Source: Euryarchaeota archaeon UBA28 (GTDB taxonomy: Archaea > Thermoplasmatota > Poseidoniia > Poseidoniales > Thalassarchaeaceae). From it: 10,440 nt of DNA. The DNA is taken from positions 1-10,440 of the forward strand of contig DANW01000028.1 in the NCBI GenBank assembly GCA_002501605.1. Direction: 5' to 3'. This document shows, in pieces, positions 1-7,720 of the stretch (the first letter of the stretch is position 1; each line of letters opens with the position of its first letter). The position numbers and the translations under genes were made by a program. Under the pieces are notes generated by a model that was given only the letters and a program-made list of their open reading frames with translations, was not told the origin of the DNA and searched no databases.

Positions 1-332
1 CTCATCAGAATACTTGCCGCTACTAGATTGTCATTCGGTTTCCCAATTGACAATCTGGAGTCATCCGGATCTTCTATCATCGTATCCGATACCAATATCA
101 CGTCGTATTTAGGACCGTCACCAGATTCTGATACAGACTGCTCAATACTCGCATTTCTCGCCTTATCTCTGCAAATCATCTCAACCTGTTTTCGAACCTC
201 CAATCCTTGAGGGGCACTTATTTCGGATGCTACCAGTGTTCTTGATTCAATTCTCACCCCTAGTGAGGAGAGGTTTTGATCAAGCCATTGAAATCGCCTT
301 TCGGATTTAGATGCCAGCAGTACTCTTAGCAT
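1..332 (-). CDS. Maf-family nucleotide pyrophosphatase (N-terminal part, runs off the window)
   Basis: Reading the minus strand from an ATG at 332 gives 110 uninterrupted codons to the window edge, beginning MLRVLLASKSERRFQWL. This carries the hallmarks of the Maf/HAM1-fold family, which hydrolyses non-canonical or modified nucleoside triphosphates to monophosphates in the cytoplasm. Visible motifs are the N-terminal S-x-S-x-R-R (residues 8-13), a D-K-A-R helix (56-59) matching the family's A-x-x-K-A region, the catalytic-type V-S-D-T (81-84) and the G-K-P-N-D loop (97-101). Maf proteins are usually about 190-200 residues, so a little over half is seen. The start is one base after the TGA of the large subtilase, which implies one transcript and possibly translational coupling. 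The residues before and after the catalytic Asp (VSDTMIEDPDD) differ from the usual GADTVV, so substrate preference is open. The family call is fairly secure; the exact function is not. Confidence 0.8.
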   Translation of the reverse strand, partial: MLRVLLASKSERRFQWLDQNLSSLGVRIESRTLVASEISAPQGLEVRKQVEMICRDKARNASIEQSVSESGDGPKYDVILVSDTMIEDPDDSRLSIGKPNDNLVAASILM

Positions 333-333
333 G

Positions 334-3300
334 TCAAACTAGCTCAATCCTTTTCCCACATACTGGGCACCTGGCCCTTGTCAATCCTGTCTCAACCTCA
401 AACATGCAGTTACAGTTATGACATGTCACTCGCCTATTCAGATTTCCTGGGGGGACTGGAAGGGGCACAGGAGGGATATGCATTGGAATAGGGGGGGAGT
501 AGCTGACTGAATCCTCAATCTCAGGTAGATTTGTCAGCGCAGAACCCGTCGACCTGTATTCTCTTCTCTTCCTCCTTTCCGAAGAGCCCCGAGTCTCAGG
601 CGTCATAATTTCCTCAACTAGCTCCACATCCGAGGATTTGATTGGAATGTCTGTTTCTTCAATAACATCGACCACATCCTCTTCTAGAATTACTGTGCCA
701 GTTACTTTTCTACGACTTTTACCACTTGCCCATTGTACTGCTCTCGTAGCCATAGTCAGAATTACTATCAGACTGAGTACTATAGTGACTCCTGAGATTC
801 CAACTAGAATGACATTGAAATTCCTCTCATCAAGTCCGGTGTATCCTCTTATTTGATCTAGAATTGTCCCCTTTGAAGCCTCGGGCGAAGAGTCGTCGAC
901 CAAAGCCCTGATTTGCCATCCAGTTGGCGAAGTCTGTAGAATCACCGCATCGCTATCAATCGGAGACCTACTCGAAATCACGATTCTCCCGAGACCTAAG
1001 CGATCAGATATTCCAATCCAACCTTCTTCGGGATCTATCATCCCATACTGCATCTGTGGCCCGCTCGGCCCGACGAAGTCGAAAAATAACTGCACCCCTC
1101 TGGCTGTTTCCAACTGTTGGATGTAGCCGAGGCCTCTAGAAGCAGTTCTGACTTCTCCATCTCCGATTGGAGTAAAGGAGCTATCAACAACCACTGTGAC
1201 CAACTCAGAGCTCTGGTCATACCCCTCTCCCCAAGATGCAACGATAACATCCTCATCAGAAATTTCTGAGACTGATATCACTGGGGCGAATGCATAGTCT
1301 CCAACGGCCTTCCTGTAGGACCACGATGTCTGCTCTGGCATTCCATGAGAATACCATAAGCCGAGCCTATCCAATCCAGTTGTATCATTTCTCGTGTCTT
1401 GATACAAAATATGGCCATCCTCCTCCCCCATACCTACAGCCACAGGATCTGTACCTCCTGATACTACGTCCAGTCCGCCAACAACTTGCGGATTGATAAT
1501 CCAATCTGTGGACTTGGTTGGAGACTCAGACTTAGCCATGAAAACTGCAATATTGTCATTTGAAGATCCAGTATTGATTTCGTGGTGATATCCAGCCACA
1601 AGTATCTCGGGGCCATCAATATCCATGCCAACACCCCAATATTTTCCGTCAGATAGCAAGATTGGTTCCATTATGTCCTGTACAGGGGTCATGAGGCAAC
1701 TTGAGTCGATCGTGGTGTAGCTGACTGTTTGTTGGAAGAATCCCAAATTATCCAGATATCTACGAGTCCACACCACATGCGCCAAGCCGTCATCGGATGA
1801 CACAGCTACTATGTCCCCCGACCATTTTTCCTCTAGTACATTCGAGCATGCGGTCAACCCCCTATTAGTCCCAAGTCTGTATAGTCTGAGGTCATCATCT
1901 TTATTGGTGATTACAACTCCTCCTTCATCACTCAGTTGAATGAGCTCCACGGGGATCTCACCAGTCGAGAAAGTGGCAGTTCTGGGTCCAGTAAGAGTGG
2001 TCTCATCAACCAGAATCGATGTCTCTATCTCATTATTCGACCAATCCAAGTCCGATAGAGATGGCCCTGATACTCTAATCCTGAGTTGAACGGGGCCAGT
2101 GGAATTTTCGATGTGTGCGAATGAGATGAGCGATGAACCCTGTCCCATTACCAGGCTAACGGGGCTCAGGGAAACTGCTTCCCAACCGATGGAATTCTTG
2201 ATTTCAAGAGTCGCATCAATGTCCCTAGCATCAGTGGATCCCAAGTTATCCACTCTGGCAGTTATCAGAAATTGCTCATTTGGCCTAGGGACAGGGGGCT
2301 CAGTTCTCACTGCCCCCTCTCTGAACGATAAATCGACTCCTTGAGGCCTTTCCAGAACGGGGAATTCCGTGGTTTGATCGTTGTCTTCCTCATCTATCTC
2401 GTCTATTTCGTTTGTGGGGTCCAAGGAAACTGTAAGTGACCGCTCACCCAGATTCAGGGGATTCCAATAAAGGACAATTTCCACTATGTCGCCGCTCCCA
2501 ATGCTGGGTATGATGATCTCATCTTTCCTAGCTCCATTTTCCTTGAGGTAAATGCTCACCTCTGTTGCATCTAGGTCCCCATCATTCCTCACCTCACAAC
2601 TGACCTCAAGGAATGTATTGACATAGGTTTCAGAAACCGGTAAACCGTACTCACTGATTGTGATTCCGCTACGGAAGATGAGGTCAGGCGCAGGAGGGTC
2701 ATTATCTACCTCTACTGTCCTCCTAATTTCTTCCGAGAAAATTCCATCGCCACTAACAACTCTCACGGATATACGATAGAATCCGTCATTGACTGATGTA
2801 GTGTCCCAACTAACTGACCAATCACCAGAACTACTACCAACCCCGCCAAATTGCTCAGCAGTTTCCCACTGATCGGTTCCTAGCCTCCATTGAATTTCCC
2901 CTCCGTTGACCGACTCCCAGCCTCCGAAAATATTTGTATTTCCAGACACAGGACTTTGTCCACTTGGTCCTCCTAGACTAACCTCTACCAAACCAACTGG
3001 ATGTTCACTTTGCTCCATTTCGCTCCATACATTGAATTCATTTCTAGCCTTGGCCTTGATAATTATGTCTTCAATATCGATTTCCTCCTCTGTGAACTCA
3101 GGGATAGTGAAAGGCGTCGACCAATTCATGGTACCCTGTACTATGTGCCAATCTACCAAAATGGATGTTTGCCTGGGGCCTTCTTCTGGACGATATCGAT
3201 ACGAAATACTAACGTTCACTTCCTCAATCGTACCGTTCGTATCAGCATCCTCATCAATGTGCCCACGAACACTATATGTTTCCCCCTCAACAAGCCATGA

Positions 3301-5127
3301 ATCCTCTTCAGGAGTCTCGATAATCACCCATTCCTCGGTGCCAGTTGGTGGAGGCCCTGTTTCATTACCTTCCCCCCCTCCGCCACTATTGTCTCCTAAT
3401 ATTGCCTGCATCACCATTTCGCCATCTATGATCCCAAAGCCGTACTGGTCGTTCCACCTATCAGTAACATCCGGAGCAGAAGCTCCTCCTCTGGTTTCCG
3501 AGTTATTTCTCAGAATGTCTTTAATTTCTTGGGGGGTCAAATCTTCATCCATCTGTAGCATCGCTGCAATAAATCCTGACACTGCCGGAGTCGACATACT
3601 CGTTCCTGACTTCTGAACGTAATTATCGCTGGCTAGAGGTTTTGCGGACCCGGGGAGAGTCGAGCTTGACGCGGCATGTTGTGCCGACATGATATTTGAC
3701 CCGGGACCTACAACATCTGGCTTCAGTTCGTCCCATTTGTTATCATCACCATCATCTTCTCTGGGTCCTGAGTTAGAGAAAGATGATATTGAGTCATCTC
3801 CCCTCTCGATACTTGCTTTATCATCAATCGAGCCAACGGTAATGGCAGAGTCTGCGGCTCCAACGGAAGTGACTCTTCTGTAACCGTCATTACCAATTGC
3901 GGCCACGCAAACAATCCCTGCTTCAGAAGCGGCATTTACTGCGAGTGAATCCTGGCTGGTCCCGTTATCTCCGGGGTCTTCTCCGCCTGCTGGATTAGAT
4001 CCACTACCGAATGACATTGAGAGGATGTCTATTCCCCTACTCGAGTCGTTGTTCCCCCAGTCCGTATCTACATTCTGTACGGCCCAGTTAATCCCCGCTA
4101 CTGTGTACCCTGAGTTGGATGCTCCGGCATCCGTCATCACCTTGATATCGACCAAATATGCCCCCGGGGCATAGCCCTGATTCTCTCTGTCCGGGCCTCC
4201 CGTACCAAGAGCAATTCCTGCAACGTGGGTACCATGACCATCACCATCATCTGGATCATCCCCGCCATCGTCACAATCTTGCTGATTCCACGATGTCGAA
4301 TCACATCCAGCAACCCATTTCGGGTCTGGTAACTCATCTGGTTGTGCTTCATTGTCAGTGTTATCATCAGAGAAATCATCCAATGAGAAGTGCTCATTAT
4401 CCACTCCTGTATCGGCTATTGCAATCACAACTCCCGAACCATCGTACCCGTAATCCATCATTGTCTCCGAAAATACATCTGAGGCCCTGACTTTGGAACC
4501 CTTGGTAGCAGTGTTCAGATAAGGTACGAGTACATCCTGCTGCTCCACCAGGACCACGCCCTCAATCATGAGGATATCAATCAGTGAACTAACGGGAACA
4601 TGCTCGACAATTATAGTATCAAGAATGTCAACTGTTCGGAAGTAGGTTTCGAATTCATCCCATCCGTGATCTGAAAGAACATCCTTTAATCGAGTGATAT
4701 CTGATTCGCTCGGATGCCACGAATAACACACGAATATTGCGACAGTCATTCTTCCGTCAGCCCCCATGATTGCGCTGGTCGAAATCGAATCGCGCTCCCC
4801 AGAAATTATCCATTGTAGACGATCGTCCATCCCATTCCCATCCTTATCGTTCCAGAAATTAAACCACCATCCAGGCTCTTGAACCGGCCATTCAACCCCA
4901 TTTGGAGGTAGGTACGGAGACCTATCCTTCACAGGACATGCCTCACCATCACACATGAGGGGAGGAATAGTGCTTGAGGAGACAATCTCTTCACTGCCTT
5001 GAGGGGGCAAATCGTCTTCAATTTCCCATTCATCACCACTCACGGCTACAGAAACGTCTAGCACGAGGAGCATCAGACAGACTAGGACAGGAGTAAGTGA
5101 AGTAGGCCCCCTATTCATGGCTCTCAT
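334..5127 (-). CDS. Giant membrane-anchored subtilisin-like (S8) serine protease with CARDB repeats and C-terminal zinc ribbon
   Basis: From the ATG at 5127 this encodes 1597 residues. In order: a signal peptide (hydrophobic core about 12-29); a Ca-binding D-x-D-x-N-G motif (about 93-102); an I9-like propeptide (about 111-200); and a subtilase domain with the full triad and oxyanion Asn, namely D239 (IADTG), H298 (HGTHVAG), N413 (AIGND) and S510 (GTSMSTP). Two Ig-like regions follow (about 598-815), then two CARDB domains (about 813-926 and 931-1041) and a stretch of repeating beta-rich units that looks like a BNR/sialidase-type beta-propeller (about 1050-1415). One transmembrane helix lies at 1439-1460. 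After it come a basic stop-transfer segment, an acidic and then proline-rich linker (1543-1561), and a terminal zinc ribbon with C-x-x-C pairs (1569/1572 and 1587/1590). The protein is probably a cell-surface peptidase with its catalytic part outside and the ribbon inside. A longer frame opens with TTG at 5169, but this ATG (or the next at 5118) gives a proper signal peptide and fits the TATA-like box at 5150-5155. The S8 call and triad are seen directly; the propeller and topology are inferred. Confidence 0.93.
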   Translation of the reverse strand: MRAMNRGPTSLTPVLVCLMLLVLDVSVAVSGDEWEIEDDLPPQGSEEIVSSSTIPPLMCDGEACPVKDRSPYLPPNGVEWPVQEPGWWFNFWNDKDGNGMDDRLQWIISGERDSISTSAIMGADGRMTVAIFVCYSWHPSESDITRLKDVLSDHGWDEFETYFRTVDILDTIIVEHVPVSSLIDILMIEGVVLVEQQDVLVPYLNTATKGSKVRASDVFSETMMDYGYDGSGVVIAIADTGVDNEHFSLDDFSDDNTDNEAQPDELPDPKWVAGCDSTSWNQQDCDDGGDDPDDGDGHGTHVAGIALGTGGPDRENQGYAPGAYLVDIKVMTDAGASNSGYTVAGINWAVQNVDTDWGNNDSSRGIDILSMSFGSGSNPAGGEDPGDNGTSQDSLAVNAASEAGIVCVAAIGNDGYRRVTSVGAADSAITVGSIDDKASIERGDDSISSFSNSGPREDDGDDNKWDELKPDVVGPGSNIMSAQHAASSSTLPGSAKPLASDNYVQKSGTSMSTPAVSGFIAAMLQMDEDLTPQEIKDILRNNSETRGGASAPDVTDRWNDQYGFGIIDGEMVMQAILGDNSGGGGEGNETGPPPTGTEEWVIIETPEEDSWLVEGETYSVRGHIDEDADTNGTIEEVNVSISYRYRPEEGPRQTSILVDWHIVQGTMNWSTPFTIPEFTEEEIDIEDIIIKAKARNEFNVWSEMEQSEHPVGLVEVSLGGPSGQSPVSGNTNIFGGWESVNGGEIQWRLGTDQWETAEQFGGVGSSSGDWSVSWDTTSVNDGFYRISVRVVSGDGIFSEEIRRTVEVDNDPPAPDLIFRSGITISEYGLPVSETYVNTFLEVSCEVRNDGDLDATEVSIYLKENGARKDEIIIPSIGSGDIVEIVLYWNPLNLGERSLTVSLDPTNEIDEIDEEDNDQTTEFPVLERPQGVDLSFREGAVRTEPPVPRPNEQFLITARVDNLGSTDARDIDATLEIKNSIGWEAVSLSPVSLVMGQGSSLISFAHIENSTGPVQLRIRVSGPSLSDLDWSNNEIETSILVDETTLTGPRTATFSTGEIPVELIQLSDEGGVVITNKDDDLRLYRLGTNRGLTACSNVLEEKWSGDIVAVSSDDGLAHVVWTRRYLDNLGFFQQTVSYTTIDSSCLMTPVQDIMEPILLSDGKYWGVGMDIDGPEILVAGYHHEINTGSSNDNIAVFMAKSESPTKSTDWIINPQVVGGLDVVSGGTDPVAVGMGEEDGHILYQDTRNDTTGLDRLGLWYSHGMPEQTSWSYRKAVGDYAFAPVISVSEISDEDVIVASWGEGYDQSSELVTVVVDSSFTPIGDGEVRTASRGLGYIQQLETARGVQLFFDFVGPSGPQMQYGMIDPEEGWIGISDRLGLGRIVISSRSPIDSDAVILQTSPTGWQIRALVDDSSPEASKGTILDQIRGYTGLDERNFNVILVGISGVTIVLSLIVILTMATRAVQWASGKSRRKVTGTVILEEDVVDVIEETDIPIKSSDVELVEEIMTPETRGSSERRKRREYRSTGSALTNLPEIEDSVSYSPPIPMHIPPVPLPVPPGNLNRRVTCHNCNCMFEVETGLTRARCPVCGKRIELV

Positions 5128-5135
5128 AGAGAGCC
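5119..5135. repeat. Perfect inverted repeat over the subtilase start codon
   Basis: GGCTCTC-ATA-GAGAGCC is a perfect dyad with 7-bp arms and a 3-nt centre. The ATG at 5127-5125 lies in its centre, and the alternative ATG at 5118 is directly beside it. In RNA it could form a short hairpin hiding the start of the subtilase message; as DNA it could be an operator close to the inferred transcription start. It is also partly coding sequence, so chance is possible. Confidence 0.45.
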
Positions 5136-5146
5136 AAATGCCGACG

Positions 5147-5160
5147 CTGTATAATCCCAA
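5147..5160 (-). promoter_or_regulatory. Candidate TATA box for the subtilase gene
   Basis: On the minus strand GGATTATACAG has an ATTATA core at 5155-5150, in the 58-bp gap after the rhomboid gene. An archaeal TATA box normally sits about 25-28 bases before the transcription start, which would place initiation near 5125-5127, exactly at the ATG. That is the arrangement of a leaderless message, and no good Shine-Dalgarno sequence precedes the ATG. This is inferred from spacing and base content only. Confidence 0.4.
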
Positions 5161-5185
5161 CCTGTCCAAGCCTCATTTTCCTGCG

Positions 5186-6181
5186 CTATGGCCACCTTAG
5201 GTGACTATTCGAAACCGCGCACTCTACCCAAGTACGGCCACTTTCAGTAATACAGACTATCTCGCCGTCACATGAGGGACAAAGGGTATGCTCTGATAGC
5301 TCCTCAAGCCAAGCTCTCCTAGTTTCAAATTCATCTCCTTCAGACTTCAGACTTTCAAGAACTCTGAGAGCGGCCCCCTCCAAGCTCTTTCCGTTCAATT
5401 TCCAAGGGTCTATTCCAAGATCAGGCATTCCTCCTCTGGATTTATCTATATCGCCGGAGATCTCCCCCTCTATCAAATGAGGTCCACCCTTTGCCACTTG
5501 CCTGGCTGATGCGTATGATAAGAAGAAACCTCCAATGTGGGCCATGTGAGCTACACTTGAACCCGCTAGGTATTGCTGATCGCTCATTACCCACAGCTCA
5601 AAACCCAAGTAAGCTAAGACAATGACCCAGATAGGCCAAGGTCTGATGAAGATAAATACCGGAAACTCCACTTTATCGCTAGGCCAGCATGCCATGTAGG
5701 CCCCGAGAATTCCAAACACTGCCCCACTTGCTCCAACAGTAGGAATCGAGGAATCTGGATGAGTCATTATCCAAGCTATGTTCCCGCCCAAAAGGCCGAT
5801 AAGATAGACCAACATCCATCTCTTTCCGCCCATTCTTTGCTCTAGGGGTACCCCTACTAGTCCTATGACCAGTATATTTCCGAGAACATGAGTCCAACCT
5901 CCATGCATCCAAGCGCTTGTCAATAACCTATATGACTCTACAGGGGATGATGAAATAGAAGGAATCGTCCCGAAGACATCTAAAGGCCATCCTAGGAAAC
6001 CAAGCTGTATCGGAACCCCAATAATCATCGCATTTGAGAACTGTACGAATGAAACTAGAAGGAGAGAGAGAATTGTGGCAAGAGCGAAGCTAGTCCCCCC
6101 TCTGTATGCAGAAATATAGGGGGAGATTCCAGCTATCACAAAGATCAGAACCAAAGTGTATTCAAACATCCCAAGCGCCAT
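5186..6181 (-). CDS. Rhomboid-family intramembrane serine protease with Cys-rich C-terminal tail
   Basis: 331 residues from the ATG at 6181. It is a polytopic membrane protein with about six to seven helices over residues 1-230. The rhomboid signatures are all present: H93-G-G-W-T-H98-x-x-x-N102 (matching the H-x-x-x-x-H-x-x-x-N of GlpG helix 2), the catalytic S152 in GASGAVFG, and the catalytic H215 in AHMAHIGG. The enzyme should therefore cut substrate transmembrane helices within the membrane. The soluble tail (about 232-331) ends with C301-x-x-C304, C310, C321 and H327, a probable small zinc-binding unit. A longer frame opens with TTG at 6217; the ATG at 6181 (or 6169) is preferred because it begins at the first helix and follows a GCGTGAG purine stretch. 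The gene lies directly upstream of the giant subtilase in the same orientation. The protease family is secure; its substrate is unknown. Confidence 0.92.
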   Translation of the reverse strand: MALGMFEYTLVLIFVIAGISPYISAYRGGTSFALATILSLLLVSFVQFSNAMIIGVPIQLGFLGWPLDVFGTIPSISSSPVESYRLLTSAWMHGGWTHVLGNILVIGLVGVPLEQRMGGKRWMLVYLIGLLGGNIAWIMTHPDSSIPTVGASGAVFGILGAYMACWPSDKVEFPVFIFIRPWPIWVIVLAYLGFELWVMSDQQYLAGSSVAHMAHIGGFFLSYASARQVAKGGPHLIEGEISGDIDKSRGGMPDLGIDPWKLNGKSLEGAALRVLESLKSEGDEFETRRAWLEELSEHTLCPSCDGEIVCITESGRTWVECAVSNSHLRWP

Positions 6182-6270
6182 AATCACACTCACGCCCTGT
6201 CCACTAGCTTCTACCAAATAGCAATTATTGGAACGGAACGACTCAAACGACCGATACTACTCCGGGAAGC
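6182..6270. promoter_or_regulatory. Divergent promoter region between the rhomboid gene and ccmAB
   Basis: This 89-bp gap separates genes transcribed away from each other. Its only AT-rich core is at 6215-6230 (CAAATAGCAATTATTG), and AATTATT at 6223-6229 is centred exactly midway (position 6226) between the two ATGs at 6181 and 6271. Read in either direction it resembles a TATA box, giving predicted transcription starts about 20 bases before each start codon. A tandem GGAACGGAAC lies at 6231-6240. That this one box serves both genes is inference. Confidence 0.45.
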
Positions 6271-7683
6271 ATGGCACAGGGGGCGCTGCTTGAGGCGAGT
6301 AACCTTAGTGTGACCAGAGGAGCTCGGATAGTCTTAGAAAATCTGGACATCCAAATCAACGAGGGAGATATAGTGTGTCTGACTGGAGAAAATGGCTCTG
6401 GGAAGACAACGCTGATTGAATCTCTGATTGGAATTCTCCCTATCAATTCAGGCCAAATTAAATGGCTTTCCGGAGATGGCAACTCAGTAATTGTAAGAGA
6501 CCACCTAGGTGCTAGGAGGAAGCCATTTCCTTTTGGATTGACACTTCAGTCCGATGGAATATGCGGAGAGGAGAAGGTCAGAGAGAGACTTGAGGCCGCA
6601 TTGAAAGTCACCGGACTCAATCTCAGTCAAAGCGAAATCATGTCATCCTTGGATGAATGGGGTCTTTCCCACAGGAGTGAAGATAGAGTTTCGCAACTTT
6701 CTGCAGGACTTAGAAGGAGACTTGCCGTCCTCTCGGGAATGGCTCCGGTGCTTTTTTGTGAAACCCCCAGAATTGTCTTCCTTGACGAGCCTTCCGAAGG
6801 TCTGGATTCATTTTCCAAAGGTCTACTCAAGGGCTGGATAGAGGAGCTTTCCGCGAATGGAAACGCAGTAGTCATGGCAACACATGATGAGGATGTGATT
6901 TCTTGCTCAACAAGAATCCTGAAAGTAGATGGGGGGGAAATCTCCGAGACGAAGAACAAAATTGAACTTAGCAAATTCAATGAGAGAAAATTGTCCATTG
7001 CTACATCAAGTGATAGTATCAGATCGTTTTTCTCATGGGGAGTTTCTATCGAGCGCAGGAATCCTGTAGATACAATTGGTAAAGCGACTCCTGCAATTTT
7101 AGCACTACTGCTATCATATTCAATCCTTGGAAGAACGAATATCCCAGATTTAGAACTCGACTTATTTTCCGCCCTAATATTAGCGCCAGCATTCATTTCT
7201 GCAATTGTCTCTCCGGGGATGATACGTAGGCTAAATGAGGAGGATTGCGGAAAATGGTGGTCAGCCATTTGCGGTCCACAGTTTCGTCCTGCGACCTCTA
7301 TTTTGGCATCATCAATAATCCTTCCAATTCCCCTGACATATCTTTCATGGTTTGTTCTGGAAGGGCTCATGACGGGGGATATTAATCAAAGTGCGATTTA
7401 CTGGCTATGGCTTCCTTCGCTAGTGATAGTCGATATTTCGTGCGCCTCAACTGCACTTCACATGTTGGTTTCTGATTTGAGGAGGTCAAGTGCAGCCGCG
7501 GCTTCCCTTCTTCTGATCGTTCTAGTTTGGCCGTTTATCCAGGTAGTGGACGCCCTCTCAATGATTCTAGATAATGGTATGACTTGGGAATTTTCCACTT
7601 CTAGCCCCCTCATGTCACTGATATTTGCCAGCGTGATTTCCATGATGGTCTGGGTGGTTGCAATTTTTATCCCTGATACTTAG
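6271..7683 (+). CDS. ccmAB: Heme ABC exporter, fused ATP-binding (CcmA) and permease (CcmB) subunits
   Basis: 470 residues. Residues 1-225 are an ABC ATPase of the CcmA type: Walker A GENGSGKT (39-46), Q-loop Q93, signature LSAG (143-146), Walker B IVFLDEP with D172/E173, and H-loop H205. Residues about 250-470 form a six-helix membrane domain resembling CcmB. It opens with a short amphipathic stretch (FFSWGVSIERRNPVD) and has a charged cytosolic loop (IRRLNEEDCGKWW) in the place where CcmB has its R-x-x-x-E-E-x-x-G segment. CcmA and CcmB are normally separate proteins; together with CcmC and CcmD they release heme-loaded CcmE for attachment of heme to c-type cytochromes. The next two genes encode CcmC and a CcmD-like protein, which supports this over an unrelated ABC-2 exporter. 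The ATPase is certain from the motifs; the CcmB assignment rests on topology and context. Confidence 0.88.
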   Translation: MAQGALLEASNLSVTRGARIVLENLDIQINEGDIVCLTGENGSGKTTLIESLIGILPINSGQIKWLSGDGNSVIVRDHLGARRKPFPFGLTLQSDGICGEEKVRERLEAALKVTGLNLSQSEIMSSLDEWGLSHRSEDRVSQLSAGLRRRLAVLSGMAPVLFCETPRIVFLDEPSEGLDSFSKGLLKGWIEELSANGNAVVMATHDEDVISCSTRILKVDGGEISETKNKIELSKFNERKLSIATSSDSIRSFFSWGVSIERRNPVDTIGKATPAILALLLSYSILGRTNIPDLELDLFSALILAPAFISAIVSPGMIRRLNEEDCGKWWSAICGPQFRPATSILASSIILPIPLTYLSWFVLEGLMTGDINQSAIYWLWLPSLVIVDISCASTALHMLVSDLRRSSAAAASLLLIVLVWPFIQVVDALSMILDNGMTWEFSTSSPLMSLIFASVISMMVWVVAIFIPDT

Positions 7684-7720
7684 AGAACAGCATTCTTGAC
7701 TGTTGGGCTTCTGGGTCGCG

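Noticed and set aside
2906..3616. 236-codon open frame on the plus strand inside the subtilase gene
   Set aside because: It lies antisense to the Ig-like and catalytic-end part of the S8 protease, its product has no recognisable motif and is Ser/Pro-rich as expected from the opposite strand of Gly/Asp/Glu-rich coding sequence.
4230..4310. CATCACCATCATC-type low-complexity stretch as a repeat element
   Set aside because: It encodes the Asp-rich loop just before the catalytic HGTHVAG of the subtilase and is explained by codon usage for Asp/Gly.
5128..5169. Longer subtilase start at TTG 5169
   Set aside because: It would add 14 residues ahead of the signal peptide and would begin upstream of the inferred TATA box; ATG at 5127 or 5118 gives a standard signal sequence.
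6627..7370. 247-codon open frame on the minus strand inside ccmAB
   Set aside because: Fully antisense to the ABC ATPase signature, Walker B and first CcmB helices, with no family features of its own.
7684..7720. AACAG...CTGTT small inverted repeat (7686-7704) between ccmAB and ccmC as a terminator
   Set aside because: Arms are only 5 bp with a 9-nt loop and no T-run follows; the genes look co-transcribed.
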